Source: an uncultured Eubacteriales bacterium
GTDB taxonomy: Bacteria > Bacillota > Clostridia > Oscillospirales > CAG-272
Direction: 5' to 3'
NCBI GenBank assembly: GCA_934486825.1
Contig: CAKSQF010000007.1
Coordinates: forward strand, 1 to 64,000
DNA: 64,000 nt
Under the pieces are notes generated by a model. That model was given only the letters and a program-made list of their open reading frames with translations, was not told where the DNA came from and ran no database searches. Within the stretch, counting starts at the first letter, position 1; every line of letters begins with the position of its first letter. Below, piece by piece: positions 16,592 to 24,596 of this stretch. The translations under genes and the position numbers were made by a program.

Positions 16592-16865
16592 TTTGCTTTC
16601 CTCCTTATCAATTGTACACCGGAGGTCAAGACGCGGTACACTCTTCCGTGCGTTTCCGGCTTCGGCATCATAAAACCGAACTTTTGCAGTGCAACTCTCT
16701 ACTGCCAGTCCGGAAAAAGATCCCGCAAACAGGATACACGCGGCAAGCTCCGCTTCTTCCTCGCCCGATTATCGGACATACTCCGGCAAAATTACCTGTC
16801 AGACGCATCTGTTTCGGGTGTTATACGTCCGTTTTACAGCAACTTTTGCCATCTACGCATCAAGC
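16592..16865 (-). promoter_or_regulatory. Leader of the S10 operon
   Basis: About 270 nt between the predicted transcription start (~16865) and rpsJ. It is GC-rich and contains several inverted segments, but no open frame with a ribosome-binding site that I would call a gene. A leader of this length before rpsJ is compatible with ribosomal-protein feedback control; no known leader motif was recognised. Confidence 0.5.
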
Positions 16866-16871
16866 CTTGAT

Positions 16872-16900
16872 ATTCTATCACAACAGCCCGAAAAAATCAA
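16872..16900 (-). promoter_or_regulatory. SigA promoter of the S10-spc-alpha cluster
   Basis: On the minus strand, -35 TTGATT (16895-16900) and -10 TAGAAT (16872-16877) are 17 nt apart. The -35 lies within a long AT-rich dyad (16887-16938) flanked by AGCCCG/CGGGCT. It is the only good promoter found before rpsJ. Confidence 0.7.
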
Positions 16901-16959
16901 TAGTAATACTTGATTTTTTTTATTTTTCCGGGCTTTTAAACAATAATTTACATTTTGTT

Positions 16960-16995
16960 AATATTTTAAGCCGCGCCCGGGTAACAGGCGCGGCT
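16960..16995 (-). terminator. Terminator after the DUF2344 gene
   Basis: On the minus strand a perfect 9-bp stem (AGCCGCGCC / GGCGCGGCT, 16969-16995) with a nine-base loop follows the DUF2344 stop codon. The run after it is TTAAAATATT rather than pure T, so termination may be partial. Confidence 0.65.
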
Positions 16996-17001
16996 ACGAC
17001 A

Positions 17002-17640
17002 TCATTCAAAGAGCTTCATATCGGCATCATACACCGATGTCCGGACGATTGAATAAAATGAATATCTGTTATCGGTTGCGGCATTGATTGCCTTCATGAC
17101 ATATTCGGGATTTAAAAAAGCCGACTGCGATGCTGACAATGTAAGAAACAGTCTGTCCGCTTCTGCGGAATATGCCTTTACAAGAGGTTGTATATCTGTC
17201 TCGACATTTCCCTTTTTACCGTGCTTTTCGACTATCATCGGCTTTGAGAATATTCCGTCAAGTTCATCCGCAACAAACGGATGCTCCGCCGTAACCGTGT
17301 AATCCGACCATGCAAGCGACGTAAACTTTGTTGTCGGATTGTACACCCTGATTATTCCGATATCATCGGTCAGCGCATTGCCGAGCCGCAGACAAAAGTC
17401 GTCCTCCTCCATAGGCTCGGTTATACCGATATCAAGCAGTTCGCAAAGACTCTCGGCTCCGACCGATACCGTAAGAGCAAATACCATTTTCGGTCTCGGA
17501 TTGAAGCCCTCCGAATATTTCAGCGGAATTTTTGCCCTTATGAACGCGCTTTTCAATGTTCTGCACAGATCAAGATGAGAGATATACCTGATTTTCCCGG
17601 TTTTTGAGAAAAGTATTCTTACCGTGCCTTCGGACAGCAT
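17002..17640 (-). CDS. Radical SAM-associated protein, DUF2344 (TIGR03936-like)
   Basis: 212 residues beginning VRILFSKTGKIRYISHLDLC, with KIPLKYSEGFNPRPKMVFAL, the hallmark of the DUF2344 family that is nearly always encoded beside a TIGR03960-type radical SAM protein, sometimes fused to it. Its start overlaps the end of that partner by 22 nt, so the pair is surely co-translated. The biochemical role of the pair is not established; a role in RNA modification or processing is often guessed. A GGAGGTG site precedes the ATG. Confidence 0.88.
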   Translation of the reverse strand: MLSEGTVRILFSKTGKIRYISHLDLCRTLKSAFIRAKIPLKYSEGFNPRPKMVFALTVSVGAESLCELLDIGITEPMEEDDFCLRLGNALTDDIGIIRVYNPTTKFTSLAWSDYTVTAEHPFVADELDGIFSKPMIVEKHGKKGNVETDIQPLVKAYSAEADRLFLTLSASQSAFLNPEYVMKAINAATDNRYSFYSIVRTSVYDADMKLFE

Positions 17641-19487
17641 GATCTTTCACCTCCAAGTCGGTTTGCTCCGCAACCCGAGCACGCCTCGCGGCAGTTGGGG
17701 GTCGTAAGACCCTTATATGCGCGTTCGGCTTCCCTGTGCAGAAATTCCTTTCTGACTCCGCAATCGATTATATCCCATGCAAGAGTTTCGTCAAAATCAT
17801 ATCGGCGATTTGCATAGAAGGCGGGATCGATACCGCAATCGGCAAAAACAGCCATCCACTTATCGTAGTCAAAAAATTCGTCCCAGCCGTCGAATTTCAT
17901 TCCGCGTTTATGCGCCTCAAGAAGCGCCCTGCCGAGTCTCCTGTCGCCTCTTGCAAACACTGCCTCTATATGGCTCACCTTCGCGTCATGCCAATGATAG
18001 GTTACATGCTTATAATGAGAAACCCGCTCGTAAAGCAGTTCCTGTTTACGTTTGAATTCAGCCATTTCGCACTGAGGCTCCCACTGAAAAGGCGTACACG
18101 GCTTGGGGATAAAGCATGCCACCGAAATCGTCACGGTAGGCGCCTTTGACCTTTTGGTGTTCGGATTTGCGTAATAAGCATCAACGACGCGTTTTGCAAG
18201 GTCGGCGATTCCGCACACGTCCTCGTCGGTCTCGGTCGGGTGACCGATCATGAAATAAAGCTTGACATTGTTCTTGCCGTAGTCAAAAGCAACATTGCAT
18301 GCGCGCATCAGGTCCTCTTCCGAAAGACATTTATTGATTACATCGCGCAGTCTTTGCGTTCCCGCCTCGGGCGCAAAGGTTATGCCGGATGCCCGCACCG
18401 ACGATATTTTTTCCATCAGTTCCGGGGTAAAGCTGTTTACACGCAGTGACGGAAGCGATATATTGACCTTTGCCTCATTCGTCCATTCGAGAAGTCTGTC
18501 GGTAAGCTCATCTATACAGCTGTAATCGGAGATTGACAGTGAGGACAAGGATATTTCGTCATAACCCGTGTTTTCGAAGAGAGTCCTTGCCTGTCTGTCA
18601 AGCACGTCAACTGTTTTTTCTCTGACCGGTCTGTATGTCATGCCCGCCTGACAGAATCGGCATCCTCTTATGCATCCGCGATAAACCTCAAGCATTATCC
18701 TGTCCTGTACCGTTTCGATATAGGGCATAACGACCTTATCCGGATAATAGGCTGTATCCATATCCTTCATTATCCGTTTCGTTATACGTTCCGGGATATC
18801 GTCATACACCGGTCTGTACGCATCTATCCTGCCGTCATCCTTATAGCTGACTTCATACAGTGACGGAACATAGAAACCCGGAAGTTTTGCAACCTCGTGA
18901 AGAAATTCCGATCTGCTGTACGAGCCGCTTTCCTTCATATTTATATAAAGGCGGCATATATCGGGAAGTGCGTCCTCGCCCTCGCCTATTGAAAAAACAT
19001 CGAAGAAGTCGCAGAGCGGCTCGGGATTATATGTACACGGACCGCCGCCGATCACTATGGGGTCGTTTTCTCCCCTGTCTTTTGACAAAAGCGGAATATT
19101 GCCGAGTTCAAGAACCGTGAGTACATTTGTGTAGCACAGCTCATACTGGAGAGTAAACCCGACAAAGTCAAAATCGCAAAGCGGGTCTCCCGATTCATGC
19201 GCCCAGAGAGGAACATTGTTTTTCCTCAGCTCCTCTTCCATATCGACCCACGGGCAATAGGTGCGCTCGCACCATATATCGTCAAAGCGGTTGAGTGAAC
19301 CGTAAAGTATACGTATGCCGAGATTGGACATACCGATCTCATAAGCATCCGGAAAGCAAAAAGCAAAACGCGCCTTTATATTCTGTTTATCCTTTATTAT
19401 CTCTCCGAATTCGCCGCCTATATACCGTCCCGGTTTTTCAACGCGACGCAGTATTTTATCCTTTATATTAAAGTGGTCCGAATTCAT
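17619..19487 (-). CDS. B12-binding-like radical SAM protein (TIGR03960-like)
   Basis: 622 residues. An N-terminal cobalamin-binding-like region (FCFPDAYEIGMSNLGIRILY, later GEGEDALPDICRLY) precedes a radical SAM core whose [4Fe-4S] motif is YRGCIRGCRFCQAGM near residue 270. The C-terminus is cysteine-rich (CREACSGCGANRLGG, then CC), probably a second metal site. It is the third gene of the rlmB-led operon and overlaps the DUF2344 gene. No substrate is known for this family. Confidence 0.9.
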   Translation of the reverse strand: MNSDHFNIKDKILRRVEKPGRYIGGEFGEIIKDKQNIKARFAFCFPDAYEIGMSNLGIRILYGSLNRFDDIWCERTYCPWVDMEEELRKNNVPLWAHESGDPLCDFDFVGFTLQYELCYTNVLTVLELGNIPLLSKDRGENDPIVIGGGPCTYNPEPLCDFFDVFSIGEGEDALPDICRLYINMKESGSYSRSEFLHEVAKLPGFYVPSLYEVSYKDDGRIDAYRPVYDDIPERITKRIMKDMDTAYYPDKVVMPYIETVQDRIMLEVYRGCIRGCRFCQAGMTYRPVREKTVDVLDRQARTLFENTGYDEISLSSLSISDYSCIDELTDRLLEWTNEAKVNISLPSLRVNSFTPELMEKISSVRASGITFAPEAGTQRLRDVINKCLSEEDLMRACNVAFDYGKNNVKLYFMIGHPTETDEDVCGIADLAKRVVDAYYANPNTKRSKAPTVTISVACFIPKPCTPFQWEPQCEMAEFKRKQELLYERVSHYKHVTYHWHDAKVSHIEAVFARGDRRLGRALLEAHKRGMKFDGWDEFFDYDKWMAVFADCGIDPAFYANRRYDFDETLAWDIIDCGVRKEFLHREAERAYKGLTTPNCREACSGCGANRLGGERSCCPKAR

Positions 19488-19504
19488 ATTAAACTACCTT
19501 TCAA

Positions 19505-21667
19505 TCAGGAAATAAACTTTGATGTGAGTACGGTCGGTATAAGCCAGAAAATCTGGTAAAGAGCAATATAAATCGACGGTATCTCGGTAATATCGGTCAT
19601 TGTAAGTGTAACGCCCATCACCACTGCGGCAATAACAATCGAAAGAGCCGAAAGGACCGAGCATATGCTGACCGCATGACTTGCCTTACTGCACCGATGC
19701 AGTGTGTCGGTAAGCTGTTTCAGGGTCCCTGTCGAGACGAGAATACTGTCTACCGACTGTTTTACCTCATAAACCTCAAGCGGATTGTGAGTGTGTATGA
19801 TCTTTATCGGCTGTTTTTCATCTATTCCGAGAGTTTTGCACAGCAGTGACAAATCGATATTCGGATCGAAAGTCTTTATCGCAACAGTCATCCCCGCCGA
19901 AAAAAGCTTTTGCAGGACCTTTTCAAAGTCGGCGTTCGGAACATAGGTCAGCCGCAGCTTCGCGACCACTTCTCCACCGACCGACATATACATAAAGACG
20001 TCATCGCCCTCATCCATATCCTCGTCATACGGAATCGTCAGATGATTCCTGACGATAAAGTGATATGTGCCCATAAGCACATGATTTCCGTCAACCGCCG
20101 CCTCAATGCCATCATCCGAAACATTGAGAAACTCCATATCGTCGGTTATATCGCAGGATTCGGTTATACTCTCAAGCACCTTTCCGAGCGATCCGCCGGT
20201 CGGACAAAGGACTGCCGCCGCGTATCTGAGCACCTTATCCATAGGCATTTTACCGTATGCTTTGACGCTTTTGAGACGCACTCCGTTTTCATCGAAAACA
20301 TCTGCATCGCCGAATGTGACGGTTGCGGGAGCCGAAAACCGTTCAAGAACCCGCGGACCGATAACTGCGCTCCTGTTTGCCCTCGCACGCTTTGACAGGT
20401 GACAGAGCGGGTATGCATAAATGAAATAAGCCGAAAAAGGCAGTGCCATCATCAGCGCGGTATATGAGCCGACAAACGCATAAAGCAGGCTGTGTCGCCT
20501 TACAAACAGATATATGCCGAAAACAAGTGCAGTCAGAAGTCCGCCCATTATCAGAAATTTTCCGCCGGAGGTTACCGACGAGCCCGCATTCATGTTTCTG
20601 TAAAAATTCGATATACGTTTCGCTTTTGTTACGGCAAGATATTTATTATCATCCGGCAAAAAGCGGGACATTTCGGATATTTCCGCCGCCGCTTCCTTTT
20701 TACTCTTCCGATATACCGTCAGTTTATCGCTTTTGCCCGACACGATACCGAAGCTGTATATCTCTCTTTTGAGGTCAAGAAAATCCGAAACAGCCGCCAG
20801 AAGCGCCGACAGCATTGCCGGGAAGACCGTCAGGTTGACATCCTGACGGTTAACGCCGATCATTACCAAAATATATAAAGCAGCCGCAACGGTGGTCAGT
20901 GCGTATACTCCGTCGGCTCCCGATTTCCCGCGCAGCAACACATAAAGACCGTGCAGGAATTTTTTGGGCATTATCGCCACCTCCAGCACAAGCGCCTGAA
21001 GCTCAAGAAGCAAACCGACCCGGGGATAATATGCAATATCGAGAAAAGCAGGAAGGTGCAAAGAAAGCAGTGACGAATATTCGATCAGCCCGACAAACAG
21101 CATCAGAAGCGCGACTCCCGCAATATTCAGAAATGCTCTCACATACTTTTTCTTATATCCGGATCTTATACCCTCATCCTGCGACTCGTCATCATACTCA
21201 AAGCAGTTGTCCGTTCGGTTATCTTCGGAAAATAGAGCCTCATCATCATCCTCCTCGGCTTCGGTCACGTCTTCGGCAACATCTTCCGATTGTTTGTCAT
21301 CAGTCCGCTTTTCCATACCGAAGATTGACATCAGATTATACTCGGTGTCGCTGTCGGATTTTGTTTTTTTCTCTTCTTCGTCGGCACTTATCTTTTTCGA
21401 CTGTCTGTTCTTTGCCGTCCGCCCCCTGTGATCTATGTTCGACCCGGGCGCGCGCACTATGGGGTCATATCCGTAGAACTCTTCGAGCGTAATCTTCTTT
21501 TCGGAGCCGGCTTCGGTTTTTCTGTCATGCTCCGCTTCGGATTCATCGGCTTCGGGCGGCACATCCCTATGGTTATCGGCAGACTTACCGTTTATATTTC
21601 TGCGTATTCTTTTAAGGAGCTGATCTGCACTCGGCGACTCTTTTTTTCCATTATCGTTACTGTTCAA
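19505..21667 (-). CDS. Multi-pass membrane protein resembling a catalytically dead P-type ATPase
   Basis: 720 residues. Residues 1-170 are polar, acidic and probably disordered. Then come two or more pairs of hydrophobic segments (about 175-300), another pair near 375-420, and two at the C-terminus (~660-715). The order of soluble segments after ~430 follows that of heavy-metal P-type ATPases: AVIGPRVLERFSAPATVTF where those have a GxLIKGG...LE...TVVFDKTGT stretch, an N-domain-like GIEAAVDGNHVLMGT, and a P-domain-like segment. However, the phosphorylated DKTGT is replaced by GDADVFDENG (~453-462), the CPC membrane motif is absent, and TGDN and GDGxND are missing. I infer a pseudoenzyme of this superfamily; its role is unknown. 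A TTG start with AAAGGGTGA upstream is used. Confidence 0.6.
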   Translation of the reverse strand: MNSNDNGKKESPSADQLLKRIRRNINGKSADNHRDVPPEADESEAEHDRKTEAGSEKKITLEEFYGYDPIVRAPGSNIDHRGRTAKNRQSKKISADEEEKKTKSDSDTEYNLMSIFGMEKRTDDKQSEDVAEDVTEAEEDDDEALFSEDNRTDNCFEYDDESQDEGIRSGYKKKYVRAFLNIAGVALLMLFVGLIEYSSLLSLHLPAFLDIAYYPRVGLLLELQALVLEVAIMPKKFLHGLYVLLRGKSGADGVYALTTVAAALYILVMIGVNRQDVNLTVFPAMLSALLAAVSDFLDLKREIYSFGIVSGKSDKLTVYRKSKKEAAAEISEMSRFLPDDNKYLAVTKAKRISNFYRNMNAGSSVTSGGKFLIMGGLLTALVFGIYLFVRRHSLLYAFVGSYTALMMALPFSAYFIYAYPLCHLSKRARANRSAVIGPRVLERFSAPATVTFGDADVFDENGVRLKSVKAYGKMPMDKVLRYAAAVLCPTGGSLGKVLESITESCDITDDMEFLNVSDDGIEAAVDGNHVLMGTYHFIVRNHLTIPYDEDMDEGDDVFMYMSVGGEVVAKLRLTYVPNADFEKVLQKLFSAGMTVAIKTFDPNIDLSLLCKTLGIDEKQPIKIIHTHNPLEVYEVKQSVDSILVSTGTLKQLTDTLHRCSKASHAVSICSVLSALSIVIAAVVMGVTLTMTDITEIPSIYIALYQIFWLIPTVLTSKFIS

Positions 21668-21711
21668 AACAAATCACCCTTTCCGCCGTATAATCAGTAA
21701 CCCTGAAAACA

Positions 21712-22527
21712 TCAAATTTTGTGCCGTGCCCGTGCCGCCGCGCAGAGAATAACCGCCGCCGCACACGAAACATTGAACGAATTCACCTTTCCGTACATCG
21801 GTATCGAAAGGACAAAGTCACACTTTTCACGGACGAGCCGTGACAGACCGTTGCCTTCACTTCCCACAACATAAGCTACCGCTCCGGAGAGGTCGGCATC
21901 ATAAACGCTTGTCCCGTCGGCTTCCGCACCGTATATCCAGACTCCCCTTTTTTTCAGTTCATCTATTGCGGCAGCTATATTCCCGACACGCGCGACCGCC
22001 ATATGTTCGATTGCGCCTGCCGATGCCTTTACAACAGTCGGAGTCACAAGGCAATTTCTTCTTTTTGCGATAATTACTCCATGCGCTCCCGCTCCCTCCG
22101 CACATCTTATGATAGCACCGAGATTATGCGGGTCCTCAATGCCGTCGGCTATCACAAAAAACGGGGGTTCGCCCCTTTCCGCGGCAATCCCGAAAAGGTC
22201 ATCAAGCTCGGCGTAAACAATATCGGCTACCGATGCCGCAACTCCCTGATGGTTTGCACCGCCGGTCAATTTATCGAGCTTTTCCTTTGCCACCTCAACG
22301 ATCGGCACACCCGCCGATCTTGCCTCTGCGACTATAACCGTCAGCGAGCCTTCATATGAGCCCGTGCGCAAAAAAATCTTATTCACGGTTTTTCCGCTTC
22401 TCAGAAGCTCAATCACCGCATTCCGCCCGTAAATCAGGCTTTCATCCGTTTCAATACCGACATCGCCGATATCATTTTTCCCCGATCTTGCCGCACCGTT
22501 TTTTTTCTTATACTCATTTTCTCTCAT
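21712..22527 (-). CDS. rlmB: TrmH-family RNA 2'-O-ribose methyltransferase (RlmB-like)
   Basis: 271 residues. The N-terminal substrate-binding domain starts at IYGRNAVIELLRSGKTVNKI; the SPOUT knotted domain has the three SpoU motifs: DGIEDPHNLGAIIRCAEGAG, YVVGSEGNGLSRLVREKCD and IPMYGKVNSFNVSCAAAVIL. RlmB methylates G2251 of 23S rRNA using S-adenosylmethionine. A polar extension of about 30 residues precedes the fold. It is the first gene of a four-gene operon with the ATPase-like protein and the radical SAM pair. Confidence 0.88.
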   Translation of the reverse strand: MRENEYKKKNGAARSGKNDIGDVGIETDESLIYGRNAVIELLRSGKTVNKIFLRTGSYEGSLTVIVAEARSAGVPIVEVAKEKLDKLTGGANHQGVAASVADIVYAELDDLFGIAAERGEPPFFVIADGIEDPHNLGAIIRCAEGAGAHGVIIAKRRNCLVTPTVVKASAGAIEHMAVARVGNIAAAIDELKKRGVWIYGAEADGTSVYDADLSGAVAYVVGSEGNGLSRLVREKCDFVLSIPMYGKVNSFNVSCAAAVILCAAARARHKI

Positions 22528-22654
22528 AAATCAGACCCCTGCCCATACCGACTGTATTTTTACAGTCCGATCAATTGATCAATTGTTTTTCACGTCATCA
22601 AAGGGCATTATAACATATTTTAAGAAAAAAGTATAGCTTTTTTTCTGTTTTTAT

Positions 22655-22691
22655 AAAAAAAAACAGAAGGGACACACCGAAATGTGTCCCT
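22655..22691 (-). terminator. Terminator after the zinc-ribbon gene
   Basis: On the minus strand a stem AGGGACACA / TGTGTCCCT (22668-22691) is followed by a pyrimidine run with eight or more T residues. It closes the sigma factor / zinc-ribbon operon. Confidence 0.85.
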
Positions 22692-22769
22692 GACGGTCTA
22701 TATGATTTAGGAAATCACTCACACCATTCAGCCAAGCATCGAAAAGAGGTCAGCTTCTGCCGAAAGAAA

Positions 22770-23048
22770 TCAGTGTTGTGCTCTCATTGCCGCAAAGCAC
22801 TCGCTGCAGTATACAGCTCTGTCGTTTGTCGGCTGGAAAGGAACCTTTGCTTCTTTCCCACATTTTGCGCAAACCGTAACAAACATTTCCTTCGCCGGCT
22901 TTGTTGCGTTCTTCTTGGCATCGCGGCATGCCTTGCATCTCTGGGGCTGGTTCTGGAATCCCTTTTCAGCATAGAATTCCTGCTCTCCTGCCGTAAAGAC
23001 GAAATCATTACCGCAATCCTTGCACTTTAATGTGATGTCCTGGTACAT
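22770..23048 (-). CDS. Small zinc-ribbon protein (zf-trcl-like)
   Basis: 92 residues from the ATG at 23048, which follows GCGAGG. It opens MYQDITLKCKDCGNDFVFTA and continues EQEFYAEKGFQNQPQRCKAC, the signature of a short Firmicutes zinc-ribbon family (PF13451-type); a second CxxC pair occurs in CAKCGKEAKVPF and CSEC near the end. Two zinc sites are thus likely. A longer in-frame extension upstream overlaps the sigma-factor gene and has no family support. Members are common near stress or regulatory genes; the function is unknown. Confidence 0.85.
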   Translation of the reverse strand: MYQDITLKCKDCGNDFVFTAGEQEFYAEKGFQNQPQRCKACRDAKKNATKPAKEMFVTVCAKCGKEAKVPFQPTNDRAVYCSECFAAMRAQH

Positions 23049-23152
23049 TTGTTTTACCTCGCTTTGAAAATAAAAAAATAAATCTTCCCCCGAAACGGAT
23101 TTGTCCGATATCTCCGAAAAGGTGCTTTTCTTTAAGCTATCGGGGTATATAG

Positions 23153-23746
23153 TCACCGCGCCGTGCCTTTTATCTTTGCACGTATACGGTAAACAGCGTT
23201 GTCAATGGATTTTTCACTGCGTCCGAGTTTTGACGCCATATCCTTATATGAACAGCCGGAAATATAAAGTTCACAGACTCTGCGTTCATAGCGCGAAAGA
23301 AGTCCGAGAGTTTCCTCCGGTATTTGCGCACCCTGATCGTTCTGCGCGGGATGCACTGATCTGTCATCAACTGTATTTGCATAATCGGGACACAATGTCG
23401 AAAGACGTTTGAATTTTCCGCCCGGTCTCATGAGTTTTCTCCCGACCGAAATCATTCTGTTACGCATGCAGATTTTTGCGTAAAGTCCGAAGGTCACGGC
23501 AGTTTGTTTCAGGTTGAACTTCATAGCGGCGTTATAAAGCGCCAGCGTCGCTTCCTGCTTTATGTCATCTGCTTCAACATTATACTCCGCATATCGCGCG
23601 GCAGTTGACATGACCGTTCTCTCCACAAGAGGTTTATAAATTTCACAAAGCTCGCCGAACATGTCGTCGGATCCGCCCTGCATCGATCGCAGAATTTTCA
23701 GCACTTCCTCCGACTTCCCGGTGCGTCCTTCCTTTTCCGGTTTCAC
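23153..23746 (-). CDS. SigH-type sigma-70 family factor
   Basis: Contains region 2 (EADDIKQEATLALYNAAMKF, then VTFGLYAKICMRNRMIS) and region 4 (LSRYERRVCELYISGCSYKDMASKLGRS ending KSIDNAVYRIRAKIK). The region-4 sequence KSIDNAxxRxxxK matches the SigH (Spo0H)/RpsB-like group of Clostridia and Bacilli. The frame is open up to a GTG at 23806, but that codon abuts the -10 of a consensus promoter and would lie at or before the transcription start. I therefore place the start at GTG 23746 (197 residues); this is uncertain. Confidence 0.8.
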   Translation of the reverse strand: MKPEKEGRTGKSEEVLKILRSMQGGSDDMFGELCEIYKPLVERTVMSTAARYAEYNVEADDIKQEATLALYNAAMKFNLKQTAVTFGLYAKICMRNRMISVGRKLMRPGGKFKRLSTLCPDYANTVDDRSVHPAQNDQGAQIPEETLGLLSRYERRVCELYISGCSYKDMASKLGRSEKSIDNAVYRIRAKIKGTAR

Positions 23747-23806
23747 AAAGACACTGCCCTTTCTGTCCGAAAACAATCCTGTGGTTATATTACTATTATT
23801 AACCAC

Positions 23807-23834
23807 ATTATAACATCATTTTTCAGATTGTCAA
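23807..23834 (-). promoter_or_regulatory. SigA promoter of the sigma factor / zinc-ribbon operon
   Basis: On the minus strand -35 TTGACA (23829-23834) and -10 TATAAT (23807-23812) are separated by 16 nt. Transcription should begin near 23800. Both boxes are perfect, so basal transcription should be high. Confidence 0.85.
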
Positions 23835-23969
23835 TATATTATTTACATTTTTGTCACTTTTAAGTTACTTATAAAAAAATGTATAAATTCGCTCTTATTT
23901 TCTGCGTTATATTCGATAATTTTTATGCATTGTGACACAATTTACACAATAATTCACAATTTTCGCTTT

Positions 23970-24518
23970 TCAATCATTGAGCAGATATTCCATGTCGCCG
24001 GTGAGCAAAGCGACGATTCCGCGATACATCACCTCGGGTCTGTCATCAAAATTATGCATCATAAGTTCAAGCTGATTTGAACTTTCGACTATCAGTTTTA
24101 TTTCAAGCGACAGCTGTTTTTCATCGATTATACTGCAACACAGGTCATATTTTCCGTCGTCACGGAGAGAATACTTTGCCGAAATCTCGGAGCCGCGTTC
24201 TTTAAAATCAAGAAGTCTGAACGCCGATTTGAGCCCCTGTGCACGCACCGATTTCGGTATATCGTTCTGAAGACTTTCGACCACCTGTCTGCCCTGAAGC
24301 GTTAATTCATAATAGAGGGTGTCCTCGTCCCTTATCTCCTGTATATTGCCTGCGTCTATCAGATCGGCAAAGCAGTCCGCAAAATCAAGACCGCCGACGA
24401 TTCCGTCCTGCATGATCGTATCATTTATATCTTCATATTTCATCGGACGGTTCAGATTATTCAATATAAACAGAATAAATATTTTTATATCCTTCTTATC
24501 ATACAAGCGTGTTACCAC
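23970..24518 (-). CDS. DUF4364 family protein
   Basis: 182 residues from GTG 24518, chosen because AGGAGG lies 7 nt upstream. The N-terminus reads RLYDKKDIKIFILFILNNLN followed by a winged-helix-like segment (MKYEDINDTIMQDGIVGGLDFADCF region) and LTLQGRQVVESLQNDIP, the DUF4364 pattern. The family looks like a DNA-binding regulator with a C-terminal dimer domain, but its targets are unknown. It stands between the solute-binding lipoprotein and the sigma operon, transcribed alone on the minus strand. Confidence 0.85.
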   Translation of the reverse strand: MVTRLYDKKDIKIFILFILNNLNRPMKYEDINDTIMQDGIVGGLDFADCFADLIDAGNIQEIRDEDTLYYELTLQGRQVVESLQNDIPKSVRAQGLKSAFRLLDFKERGSEISAKYSLRDDGKYDLCCSIIDEKQLSLEIKLIVESSNQLELMMHNFDDRPEVMYRGIVALLTGDMEYLLND

Positions 24519-24596
24519 CTTTTTACCTCCTGCTTTTTGTAACACAAACAGCAGGGGCGAGCTGACTCACCCCTGCACCTTTATTCAAAGCACATG

